Assembly: GCA_025966355.1 (NCBI GenBank)
Contig: JAICWZ010000091.1
Span: forward strand, 1-7,345
Source of the DNA: Thermomicrobiaceae bacterium
Lineage (GTDB): Bacteria; Chloroflexota; Chloroflexia; Thermomicrobiales; Thermomicrobiaceae
DNA length: 7,345 nucleotides
Direction of reading: 5' to 3'
In this document: positions 1-6,286 of the stretch, piece after piece
How the letters are laid out: the number at the start of each line of letters is the position of its first letter
Position numbering within the stretch: position 1 is the stretch's first letter
The notes under the pieces: generated by a model
The model's database searches: none
What the model was told of the DNA's origin: nothing
Seen by the model: the letters and a program-made list of their open reading frames with translations, nothing else
Made by a program: the position numbers and the translations under genes

Positions 1-513
1 GACGACGTCGCCCACTTCCAGACCCATGTGCGAATAGATCGTCGGATCAACCGTGTCGTCCGCCTGGATCGTCACGGTTGCATCGAGCGCGGCGTGCTGA
101 GCGACGACGAGCGCGGTGACGATCTTGGTCGTACTGGCCGGCGGCAATGGCGCATCCGCGTTAACAGAATAAAGTTCCACGCCGTTGGTCACATCGACGG
201 CGTAGGCCGCCTTCGCCGAAAGCTGAATCGGCGGCGCCGGGGCCGGTTTGGGCGGGAGTTGTGGGGTGACCGTTGCCGGCTTGAGTATCGCGTGAATTGG
301 CGTGGGCAGCGACGCGACGGACGTGGCGCGTACGACGGATTGCGTTGTTGCCGGCGGCGTCGCCGCGACCCGACCCGAAACGTTCGCGGGCAGCCGCAAC
401 GAGATTGAGAGGACCGAGCAGAGAACGACTATAATAGCGGCCAGCAGGCGACACGAGCACGACCTTCGCTCCGGCGGCGCGATTGTTCGCCGTTCACCAT
501 GACGCGTTCTCAT
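1..513 (-). CDS. D-alanyl-D-alanine carboxypeptidase (penicillin-binding protein, S11-type), N-terminal part
   Basis: Only the first 171 codons are in the window; the gene continues past the left edge. The family trims the terminal D-Ala from peptidoglycan stem peptides outside the cytoplasmic membrane. From the ATG at 513, a basic N-terminus is followed by a hydrophobic segment (about residues 23-40), which is an uncleaved anchor or signal peptide. A Pro/Ala/Thr-rich linker spans about residues 51-97, and the catalytic domain begins near residue 98 (KAAYAVDVTNG). The active-site tetrad S-x-x-K is present as ASTTKI, with nucleophile Ser127 and Lys130. The following YSHMGLEVGD (about residues 160-169) matches the conserved stretch that precedes the S-x-N motif in DacA-like enzymes; S-x-N and K-T-G would lie outside the window. 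No strong Shine-Dalgarno precedes the ATG, so a GTG at 571-573 remains an alternative start. It is divergent from hisC. The family call is solid, but the exact paralogue (DacA/DacC/DacF-like) cannot be fixed. Confidence 0.9.
   Translation of the reverse strand, partial: MRTRHGERRTIAPPERRSCSCRLLAAIIVVLCSVLSISLRLPANVSGRVAATPPATTQSVVRATSVASLPTPIHAILKPATVTPQLPPKPAPAPPIQLSAKAAYAVDVTNGVELYSVNADAPLPPASTTKIVTALVVAQHAALDATVTIQADDTVDPTIYSHMGLEVGDVV
405..435 (+). promoter_or_regulatory. Candidate sigma-70-type promoter for hisC-hisB, inside the divergent carboxypeptidase gene
   Basis: TTGAGA at 405-410 (5 of 6 matches to the -35 consensus) and a perfect TATAAT at 430-435 are separated by 19 bases, which is longer than the usual 16-18. 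It reads toward hisC. A transcript from it would start near 442 and carry a leader of about 155 bases. A weaker -10-like TAGGAT at 528-533 lies nearer the gene but has no good -35 partner. This is a match by eye only. A/T-rich hexamers are uncommon in this GC-rich window, which adds some weight. Confidence 0.35.
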
Positions 514-565
514 CGCGCTGGTCGTGCTAGGATAGCGCGGCTCGCAATGAACGCGACGCGCGATG
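503..565. repeat. Two interleaved inverted repeats in the divergent carboxypeptidase/hisC region
   Basis: Arm A CGCGTTC (503-509) is perfectly complementary to GAACGCG (549-555). Arm B CATCGCGC (511-518) is perfectly complementary to GCGCGATG (558-565). The order A-B-A'-B' is interleaved, not nested, so as RNA it has pseudoknot topology, and as DNA it could be a pair of operator half-sites. One B arm covers the carboxypeptidase start codon. Both pairs contain CGCG, a common word in this sequence, so chance is a real possibility. Confidence 0.3.
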
Positions 566-596
566 TTCCGCACGAAGTTGTGACAGGCAGGTTTTT

Positions 597-1700
597 GTGG
601 CGATCCCCAAAGCGTTGCAACGGCTGATTCGTCCTTGCGTCCTCGATCTCGACGCCTACTCCCCGTCGGTCGCCATCGAATCGGTCGCCGAGTCGCTCAA
701 CATCTCAGTTGACGATGTTATCAAACTCGATACGAATGAAAACCCCTACGGCACCACGCTGCGCGTGCAGGAAGCGCTCGCCAGCTTCGATCGTTATCAT
801 CGCTACCCCGATCCCGATCAGCGTGTGGCGCGCGAACGAATCGCGGAGTACGCCGGAGCGCCCTTCGAGCGCATCATCATGGGTAATGGCGCAGACGAAC
901 TGATCGACCTGATCCTGCTGGCCACGCTCGATCCAGGCGACGAAGTGCTCGTGCCGATCCCGACGTTCGGCGTCTACGCTCAGCGTCCACCGCTCTTCAA
1001 CGGCGTAGCGCGCCTGGTCGAACGCCAACCCGATTTTGAACTCGACCTCGATGCGATCGAAGCGGCCATTAGCGAACGCACCAAAGTGATCTTCGTCGCC
1101 TCGCCGAACAATCCGACCGGCAACATGGTGACTCAACAGCAGCTTGTGCGGCTACTGCGCACCGGCGCGCTCATCGTCGTCGATGAAGCGTACTTCGAGT
1201 TCGCCGGGAAGACGCTACTCCCCTTCACAGGTGAGTTCGACAACATGGTCGTGCTGCGCACCTTTAGCAAGTGGGCCGGGCTGGCAGGACTCCGCCTCGG
1301 CTACGGCATCTTTCCGCTGTCGCTCGCCGCTCAACTCTGGAAGGTGAAGCAACCGTTCAACGTGAGTGTCGCCGGATTGAAGGCAATCGAAGCGGTGCTC
1401 GACGATGCCGACTACCTGCAGGAATCGGTCAAGCGCATTCGGGTCGAGCGCGGCCGGCTCTTCCGCCAACTCCGCAAACTGAACTTCTTGCAGCCGTTTC
1501 CTTCACAGGCCAACTATATCCTCTGCAGGGTGACGCGCGGTGACGCCCATATGATCCAGCGACGGCTTGCCCGGATCGGCATCCTCGTCCGCCACTATAG
1601 CAGCCCCGATTTGCGCGACTACCTACGCATTACGGTCGGCAAGCCGGAAGAGACTGACGTTCTGATCGCCGCGCTCCACGCGCTCGCCGAAGAGGTTTAG
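597..1700 (+). CDS. hisC: Histidinol-phosphate aminotransferase
   Basis: A PLP-dependent class I/II aminotransferase that converts imidazole-acetol phosphate plus glutamate to histidinol phosphate plus 2-oxoglutarate in cytoplasmic histidine biosynthesis. At 367 residues it has normal family length. Visible landmarks are the N-terminal substrate motif LDTNENPYG (44-52), YPDP (70-73), GNGADELI (96-103, cofactor phosphate region), SPNNPTGN (169-176), DEAYFEF (196-202, with the Asp and Tyr that contact PLP), SKWAGLAGLRLGYG (224-237, with Lys225 as the Schiff-base lysine) and YLRITVG (342-348, whose Arg binds the substrate carboxylate). The start is GTG, preceded by an AGGCAGG-type ribosome binding site (585-591); no in-frame alternative start lies in the bases just upstream. 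hisB begins 5 bases after its stop, so the two are surely co-transcribed. Related family members can act on other aromatic or acidic substrates, but the adjacent hisB makes the histidine role firm. Confidence 0.96.
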   Translation: MAIPKALQRLIRPCVLDLDAYSPSVAIESVAESLNISVDDVIKLDTNENPYGTTLRVQEALASFDRYHRYPDPDQRVARERIAEYAGAPFERIIMGNGADELIDLILLATLDPGDEVLVPIPTFGVYAQRPPLFNGVARLVERQPDFELDLDAIEAAISERTKVIFVASPNNPTGNMVTQQQLVRLLRTGALIVVDEAYFEFAGKTLLPFTGEFDNMVVLRTFSKWAGLAGLRLGYGIFPLSLAAQLWKVKQPFNVSVAGLKAIEAVLDDADYLQESVKRIRVERGRLFRQLRKLNFLQPFPSQANYILCRVTRGDAHMIQRRLARIGILVRHYSSPDLRDYLRITVGKPEETDVLIAALHALAEEV

Positions 1701-1705
1701 CCGGG

Positions 1706-2305
1706 ATGACGAGTCGCGTCGCGCAAATCAACCGTACAACGGCCGAGACATCCGTCGTCCTCCAGTTCGACCTCGACGGATCCGGCGCATCTCGCATCGC
1801 AACCGGTCTCGGCGCGCTCGATCATTTCTTGACGCTCTTTGCCCGACACGGTCAGTTCGATCTCTCGGTCGAGGCGCACGGCGATCTCGAGGTCGATCCG
1901 CATCACACGACCGAGGACGTCGCGATCTGCCTCGGCCAGGGGATCCGGCAGGCGCTCGGGGAGCGACGCGGGATCCGTCGCATGGCAGATGTAGCCGTGC
2001 CGATGGACGAGGCGCTGGCGCATGTGGCGATCGACTGCTCAGGGCGTGGCTATTATGTCCAGCGTGTGCCATTCAGCGGTCAGTCGGTCGGGCTGATCGA
2101 GGTTGATCTCTTTCGCCACTTCTTCGAGACGCTCGCCGTCGAGGCTCGCATCAACCTGCACATCGTGACGCTCTACGGCCTCAACGCGCACCACCAGGTT
2201 GAAGCCGTCTTCAAAGCTTTCGGTCGTGCCCTCGATACAGCGACCTCTCTCGACCCTCGACTCGGCAACCGCATCCCCTCGACGAAAGACCATATCGAAA
2301 TCTAG
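1706..2305 (+). CDS. hisB: Imidazoleglycerol-phosphate dehydratase
   Basis: Dehydrates imidazole glycerol phosphate to imidazole-acetol phosphate, the substrate of the HisC encoded just upstream, so the pair catalyses two consecutive steps of histidine synthesis. At 199 residues it is the monofunctional form, without the N-terminal histidinol-phosphatase domain of the enterobacterial fusion. The duplicated His/Glu metal-binding motifs are visible: GALDHFL (36-42), DPHHTTEDV (64-72), DLFRHFFETL (134-143) and LNAHHQVEAVFKAFGRAL (159-176), plus PMDEALAHVAIDCSGR (99-114) and the C-terminal PSTKDHIEI that ends the family. These motifs supply the two Mn-binding sites of the oligomeric enzyme. The ATG follows the hisC stop by 5 bases; AGAGG (1691-1695), inside the end of hisC, is the likely ribosome binding site, so translation may be coupled. 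It ends convergently with a GNAT gene. Confidence 0.96.
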   Translation: MTSRVAQINRTTAETSVVLQFDLDGSGASRIATGLGALDHFLTLFARHGQFDLSVEAHGDLEVDPHHTTEDVAICLGQGIRQALGERRGIRRMADVAVPMDEALAHVAIDCSGRGYYVQRVPFSGQSVGLIEVDLFRHFFETLAVEARINLHIVTLYGLNAHHQVEAVFKAFGRALDTATSLDPRLGNRIPSTKDHIEI

Positions 2306-2334
2306 CCGAACAACCTGAGCATCGATTCCAACGG

Positions 2335-2349
2335 CGGAGCGCAACTCCG
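2335..2349. terminator. Weak hairpin between the convergent hisB and GNAT genes
   Basis: CGGAG (2335-2339) and CTCCG (2345-2349) form a 5-bp stem with a CGCAA loop, in the 58-base gap between the two convergent genes. No T-tract follows on either strand, so it is at best a poor intrinsic terminator. It is the only stem seen in the gap. Confidence 0.2.
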
Positions 2350-2363
2350 TACGGTACGATGCC

Positions 2364-2861
2364 TCACCGAAGATCGCAGATGAAGGACACGGCCGGCTTT
2401 CCAATGAGCGTGAGCTCACCTACAGCAACGAAGCCGTTGTGTTCAAGCACCTTGCGCGAGGCCGGATTGTCCAGCGTGACCTTCGCGCGTAGCCTGGTCA
2501 GTCCATACTCTGTGGCGGCAAGCTCGCGAACCTTCCGCACCGCCGCTGTGGCGAGCCCTTGTCCCGCGACCTTCTCCGCGATCCGATATCCAAGTTCAGC
2601 CGACCCATCCGCCACCTCGATCAGGTTCACTCGCCCCACCACCTCGCCACCATCGGTTACGAGCACATGCAAGTAATCCGTCCCCTCGGCCTGCCACGCG
2701 AGCAGTTGCGCAAACCGCTTGTCGAACTCGGCGAAGTACTCGTCTCCACGATCCGGAATCGCCGCCGCGAAGTAGGCCCGATTTTCCCGCTCAAACGCGA
2801 GCAAGGCTGACGCGTGGTCGAGGCGGAGCAGCTTCAGGTCTGGCCAGTCTCGTTTGTCCAT
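2364..2861 (-). CDS. GNAT family N-acetyltransferase (RimJ/RimL-like)
   Basis: A cytoplasmic acetyl-CoA-dependent N-acetyltransferase of the Acetyltransf_3 (RimJ/RimL) branch, with 165 residues, typical for a single GNAT domain. ENRAYF (25-30) and PDRGDEYF (36-43) are typical of the N-terminal substrate side of this branch. The core strands GGEVVGRVNLIEV (71-83) and AELGYRI (88-94) lead into the acetyl-CoA pyrophosphate loop KVAGQGLAT (97-105). NPASRKVLEHNGF (132-144) is the conserved helix and strand that close the fold. The ATG at 2861 is preceded by AAGGAA at good spacing, which supports the start. RimJ/RimL enzymes acetylate ribosomal protein N-termini, but relatives modify many small molecules, so the acceptor is unknown. 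It lies 103 bases downstream of rph on the same strand and may be read through from it or have its own promoter. It converges with hisB. Confidence 0.9.
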   Translation of the reverse strand: MDKRDWPDLKLLRLDHASALLAFERENRAYFAAAIPDRGDEYFAEFDKRFAQLLAWQAEGTDYLHVLVTDGGEVVGRVNLIEVADGSAELGYRIAEKVAGQGLATAAVRKVRELAATEYGLTRLRAKVTLDNPASRKVLEHNGFVAVGELTLIGKPAVSFICDLR

Positions 2862-2918
2862 GTACTTCGTTCCTTACTCGATGACGAGGATTGATGGAGG
2901 GTGATCGGGGCGCAAGCA

Positions 2919-2960
2919 GAGCAGCCGGGTATTCGACACGCACTCGTGGATGACCCGCTC
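2919..2960 (-). other. Imperfect inverted repeat just downstream of rph
   Basis: In the 103-base gap between rph and the GNAT gene, CGGGT (2926-2930) pairs with ACCCG (2953-2957). Nested inside it, CACG (2937-2940) pairs with CGTG (2945-2948) around a CACT loop. Outside it, GAG (2919-2921) can pair with CTC (2958-2960) across a bulge. There is no U-tract, so this could be an mRNA 3'-end or processing stem or simply chance. The rest of the gap holds only the GNAT ribosome binding site. Confidence 0.22.
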
Positions 2961-2964
2961 CGGC

Positions 2965-3699
2965 TTACACGCCGGCCAGCGCCTCACGCTGCAGGGTAAA
3001 GAGTTGCTCGATACCCGCACCCGCCAGATCGAGCAGTTCGTCCAGCCGCGAGCGCGAAAAGGCCTTGCCTTCGGCCGTGCCCTGCACCTCGACGAACTCG
3101 CCGCGATCGGTCATGACGACGTTGAAGTCGACCTCGGCGGTCGAATCCTCTTCGTATTCGAGGTCGAGCCGTGCCTCGTCATAGACCACCCCAACACTCA
3201 CCGCCGCCACCATACCGCTCAATGGCAACGCCCTGAGGCGGCCCGTATTCACCAGAACCTGCAGCGCCTGGCGCAACGCGACGTAGCTGCCGGTGATCGC
3301 CGCCGTACGCGTGCCGCCGTCGGCGCGCAGTACGTCGCAGTCGATGATGATCATCCGCTCGCCCAACGTGTCCAGCTTGGTAACTGCCCGCAACGAGCGC
3401 CCAATCAGGCGCTGGATCTCCTGTGTTCGCCCCGAATTGAGCGAGCGCTCGCGCGAAATGCGTTGCGGCGAACTGCGCGGCAGCATCCCGTACTCAGCCG
3501 TCACCCAGCCCTTGCCGGTGTCCTTGAGAAAGCCCGGCACGCGCTCTTCAATCGTCGCGGTGCACAGGACGTGCGTGTTGCCGGCTGTAATCAGCGCGGA
3601 ACCTTCGGCGTAGGGTGCATAACCGGGCTCGATCGCGATTGGACGCAATTCATCGTTTCGCCGCCCACCCGGCCGCTTACGATTGAAGGTCGACGCCAT
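2965..3699 (-). CDS. rph: Ribonuclease PH
   Basis: A phosphorolytic 3'-5' exoribonuclease that trims the 3' ends of tRNA precursors, using phosphate and releasing nucleoside diphosphates; the family works as a ring-shaped hexamer. At 244 residues it has the usual length. Motifs in order: [13 protein letters not shown] (9-21), [16 protein letters not shown] (40-55), [14 protein letters not shown] (64-77), [18 protein letters not shown] (89-106, containing the phosphate-binding Arg and the helix that interacts with tRNA), [19 protein letters not shown] (119-137), the acidic catalytic stretch [18 protein letters not shown] (178-195) and [13 protein letters not shown] (204-216). All active-site blocks are present, so it should be functional. 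The ATG at 3699 has a GGAGA ribosome binding site lying in the last codons of rarA, and only 3 bases separate the rarA stop from this start, so translation is probably coupled. Confidence 0.97.
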   Translation of the reverse strand: MASTFNRKRPGGRRNDELRPIAIEPGYAPYAEGSALITAGNTHVLCTATIEERVPGFLKDTGKGWVTAEYGMLPRSSPQRISRERSLNSGRTQEIQRLIGRSLRAVTKLDTLGERMIIIDCDVLRADGGTRTAAITGSYVALRQALQVLVNTGRLRALPLSGMVAAVSVGVVYDEARLDLEYEEDSTAEVDFNVVMTDRGEFVEVQGTAEGKAFSRSRLDELLDLAGAGIEQLFTLQREALAGV

Positions 3700-3702
3700 T
3701 GC

Positions 3703-5046
3703 TCAGTCTCCATCCTCATCGTGCTTCTGGTTGCGGCGCCCCAGCACCTTGCGCCAGTAGGCGAGTCGCGATCGTATCTCGCGTTCGAAGCCGCGTTCGA
3801 CCGGCTGGTAATACGTTCTGTTCACCAGATTGTCCGGCAGATGCTGCTGTTCGACGATCGCGTCCTCGAAATCGTGGGCGTAGCGATACTGCTCGCCGTA
3901 GCCAAGCTCCCGCATGAGCTTCGTCGGCGCGTTGCGCAGGTGGATCGGGATCGGCTCGTTACGAGTCGCGGCGACATCCTCCGATGCTGCTTTGTAGGCG
4001 GTGTAGACCGCGTTACTCTTGGGCGCCGTCGCAAGATAGACGGCCGCTTCGGCCAGCGCCAGCCCGCCCTCCGGCATCCCGAGAAAATGGACCGCCTGTT
4101 GCGCCGCCATCGTCACGACCAGTGCCTGCGGATCGGCCAGACCGATATCCTCGGACGCCGCGCGCACGAGCCGACGGGCGACGTAGAGCGGATCGTCCCC
4201 TCGTTCCAGCATCCGCGCCAGCCAGTAGAGCGCGGCGTCTGGATCAGACCCGCGAATCGACTTGTGCAGCGCCGAGATCGTGTCGAAATGCGCATCGCCC
4301 GCGCGATCATACGATCCAGCCCGCTGCGCCGTCGCTTCCATGATCTGCTCACGGGCGATCATGCCATTCGCGGCACCGACGGATGCCAACTCCAGCGTGT
4401 TGAGCGCGAAACGCGCATCGCCGTTCGCCAGATTGACCAGCAAATCGAGCGCGTCCGGATTGATCGTCAGATTGTCGTCGCCGAGACCGCGCTCCTTGTC
4501 GGCGAGCGCACGAACGATGAGCGCGCGGATCGCATCGTCGTCCAGCGCCGTCAACACAATGACACGCGAGCGTGACAGCAGCGGCGAATTGACCTCGAAC
4601 GACGGGTTCTCAGTCGTGGCGCCGATCAATGTCACGGTGCCATCTTCGACGTGCGGCAGAATCGCGTCCTGCTGCGCCCGGTTGAAGCGATGGATTTCGT
4701 CACTGAATCAGCTCGTGCGTTCGGCGTGCATGCCGAGTCGATCGCGCGCCTCTTTCACCTCGCGGCGCAGGTCAGCCACACCGGCCATGACGGCCGAAAG
4801 CTGTACGAAATGCGCCTGCGTGACGCCGGCGACGACGCGGGCGAGCGTCGTCTTGCCGCTGCCTGGCGGCCCCCAGAGGATGAGCGAACTGAGCCGGTCG
4901 CGCTCGATCGCCTGGCGCAACAAGGTACCCGGGCCGATCACGCGCTCCTGTCCAAGCAGCTCGTCGAGCGTGCGTGGGCGCATCCGATCGGCGAGCGGTG
5001 CGCGCTTGCGCAACAATTCCTTGCGATGGGCGTCGAAGAGATCCAA
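3703..5046 (-). pseudogene. rarA: Replication-associated AAA+ ATPase RarA (MgsA/WRNIP1 family), interrupted by an in-frame stop
   Basis: Family members are tetrameric clamp-loader-like ATPases that act at stalled replication forks and single-strand/double-strand junctions. The 447-codon frame is full family length, in one phase, except for a TGA at codon 113 (4708-4710). The N-terminal part carries PLADRMRPRTLDELLGQ (17-33) and Walker A WGPPGSGKTT (58-67). After the stop come the Walker B remnant DEIHRFNRAQQDAILPHVEDG (116-136, partly listed: D116, E117), sensor-1 region TLIGATTENPSFE (139-151), LLSRSR (about 156-161, arginine finger) and an intact C-terminal tetramerisation region. Around the stop the protein reads T-S-stop-F-S-D-E where the family has T-(I/V)-L-F-I-D-E. 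The start is TTG at 5046: an in-frame TAA lies 18 bases upstream, no ATG or GTG intervenes, and AGGCGG precedes it. If real, the break separates Walker A from Walker B and should inactivate the ATPase; a GTG at 4635 could reinitiate the C-terminal piece. A sequence error is equally possible. Confidence 0.9.
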
Positions 5047-5075
5047 ACGATCCGCCTGACCAGGTTAACGGCGTG

Positions 5076-5258
5076 TTATTCCGACGGCGCGTCAACCGAT
5101 TCGAGCGCCTCGGCTTGCAGGCTCAGCTCATCGATCCGCGCTTCGATGTCGGCAAGCGTCCGCAAACCGCGCTCTTCCAGCTCCTCGCGCAATTCTTCGA
5201 GGCGGTCGAGTTCGATGAGCAATTCCTGAAGATCGGTTTGCTTCGCGGAACGATCCAA
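5076..5258 (-). CDS. Small acidic coiled-coil protein of unknown function
   Basis: I do not recognise a family. The 60-residue product is almost entirely charged and helical: TDLQELLIELDRLEELREE (about 8-26) and LADIEARIDELSLQAEALE (about 35-53) show leucine/isoleucine heptad spacing, interrupted near a Gly at residue 31, which suggests a helical hairpin. There is no signal peptide, membrane segment or cysteine. The chosen start is TTG at 5258, because GGGAG (5264-5268) sits 5 bases upstream of it. A TTG at 5273 would add five residues and overlap the upstream membrane gene's TGA as TTGA, but has no visible ribosome binding site. It is sandwiched between the membrane protein gene (which ends 11 bases into its leader) and rarA (29 bases on), so it is probably translated as part of the same operon. 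A role as a small partner or regulator of one of these is speculation. Confidence 0.6.
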   Translation of the reverse strand: MDRSAKQTDLQELLIELDRLEELREELEERGLRTLADIEARIDELSLQAEALESVDAPSE

Positions 5259-5269
5259 GCCGGCTCCCG

Positions 5270-6187
5270 TCAACGAACGAGCGAAACCATCACAATGACG
5301 AAGGCGCCGAGGCTCACGCCGCCGTATTCGAGGAGATCACGCGGTCGCACACCCTGTCGCGTCTGCGCCAGAATCAGACCGGCTGCCAGATAGAAGAATA
5401 CCAGCAGCACCGCGCCACCCGCCCAACCGCCGGCCGCCCAGTAGTTGAGTATCCAGGTCAGCTCACCCAGCAGCACACCACCCACCAAACCGAAAATGAA
5501 CCGGTGCGCGAAATCGAGCGGCTCACCTTCGGTGATGAGCAACAGAAGCAGCAGAACCGCGAGAAAGGCCGCGGCGGCCGAATAACGACTCGGCAGCTTG
5601 TTGATGTAGATCATCGCCAGCGCGAAGAAGGCTGCGGCGTGGAGGATCATGGTGTGAAAGCCGCGGGCGCGATCGACGATGTCGGGATCGTTATCATAGA
5701 GATGATGCCGCGAGATCGCGTGAGTCGCGTTCACAAAAAAAACGCCGAGCGCGACACAGACCAGCGCCGCCTCGGAGTGATAGAGCGCCACCAACATTGA
5801 CGCGCACAGACTGACGATGAGCGGCAGGATCCAGGCACTCGGAAGGTCGACGAACTGGTCGCGCCTCCGGCCGAACTCGTTCGCTCGCTCGACGTGATAA
5901 CTCGATCTTCGGTCGAAGAGCTGGAACATCGCGCCGAGAAGCAGCGCAACGACCAGCGAGATGAGCCAGTAACCACGCCCGGCTCGATCGACCAGCGGCA
6001 CCGTCCCAACAATAAGATCGAGGTGACGCGCCCAGATGCCGAGTGGCACGACCGCCACCGCCGACACGAGGCTCGCCAGGACCGCGCGCACATAGGTCGC
6101 TCGGTGGTCGGGCAGCATCCCCCAAACCGATCCTTCGCTCGCTTCACGACGTTTCACGGGTGAATCGTAACGTACGGTATGATTCAT
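5270..6187 (-). CDS. Multi-pass integral membrane protein of unknown function
   Basis: No enzyme or transporter motif is recognised. With the ATG at 6187 the product has 305 residues and about eight or nine hydrophobic segments, near residues 32-53, 72-91, 117-136, 139-156, 177-195, 202-219, 228-248, 255-275 and 287-304. A hydrophilic, positively charged N-terminus (YDSPVKRREASE) and a basic loop between segments two and three (DRRSSYHVERANEFGRRRD) would be cytoplasmic by the positive-inside rule. Polar residues within or near segments (NATHAISRHH, HTMILH) are the most distinctive features, and one segment contains a run of six leucines (LLLLLL). Alternative starts are GTG at 6238 (17 more residues) and ATG at 6118 (23 fewer, right before the first membrane segment); the 6187 choice rests on a weak AGG at good spacing. 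It is the first gene of the minus-strand cluster and is divergent from the lipoprotein gene. Confidence 0.8.
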   Translation of the reverse strand: MNHTVRYDSPVKRREASEGSVWGMLPDHRATYVRAVLASLVSAVAVVPLGIWARHLDLIVGTVPLVDRAGRGYWLISLVVALLLGAMFQLFDRRSSYHVERANEFGRRRDQFVDLPSAWILPLIVSLCASMLVALYHSEAALVCVALGVFFVNATHAISRHHLYDNDPDIVDRARGFHTMILHAAAFFALAMIYINKLPSRYSAAAAFLAVLLLLLLITEGEPLDFAHRFIFGLVGGVLLGELTWILNYWAAGGWAGGAVLLVFFYLAAGLILAQTRQGVRPRDLLEYGGVSLGAFVIVMVSLVR

Positions 6188-6275
6188 GCCAACCTGCGGC
6201 TGAGTCACGCCAGCAGGCCGCGACCAATGACCCGCCACCCCGAGGGTCGTCCCCCAATGACTTGACCTGAACTCC

Positions 6276-6280
6276 AGGAG
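6276..6280 (+). promoter_or_regulatory. Ribosome binding site of the lipoprotein gene
   Basis: AGGAG followed by AAACGT places the GTG at 6287 six bases downstream, close to ideal spacing. It decides the start over the overlapping out-of-frame GTG at 6285. No convincing promoter hexamer pair was found upstream; a -10-like TATGAT at 6178-6183 lies inside the divergent membrane gene and lacks a good -35. Confidence 0.75.
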
Positions 6281-6286
6281 AAACGT

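Noticed and set aside
2347..2357. CGTACGGTA word shared by the hisB-GNAT gap and 6171-6179
   Set aside because: Only nine bases, in unrelated contexts (a convergent gap and a coding region), with no further similarity around them.
2919..2960. Intrinsic terminator for rph
   Set aside because: The stem is interrupted by internal loops and lacks a U-tract; retained only as a low-confidence inverted repeat.
2880..3000. Short minus-strand open frame from a GTG at the end of rph, ending with ILVIE just before the GNAT ribosome binding site
   Set aside because: About 37 codons with no Shine-Dalgarno, no recognisable motif, and partly inside rph in another frame; most likely chance.
2950..4575. 541-codon plus-strand open frame opposite rph and rarA
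   Set aside because: It is the antisense shadow of two clearly conserved minus-strand genes; its translation is Arg/His-rich with no recognisable domain, and it has no ribosome binding site.
4708..4710. UGA recoding (selenocysteine or tryptophan) as an explanation for the rarA stop
   Set aside because: The position is a buried hydrophobic Walker B residue in the family, and the two neighbouring positions are also abnormal Ser residues. All other genes here use TGG for Trp and several use TGA as stop.
4262..5059. Long plus-strand frame opposite the N-terminal half of rarA
   Set aside because: Ser/Arg-rich translation typical of antisense frames in GC-rich genes; the opposite strand encodes Walker A and other RarA motifs.
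5539..5575. AGC/AGA-rich stretch resembling a short tandem repeat
   Set aside because: It encodes the leucine run of a membrane segment on the minus strand, and codon repetition explains it.
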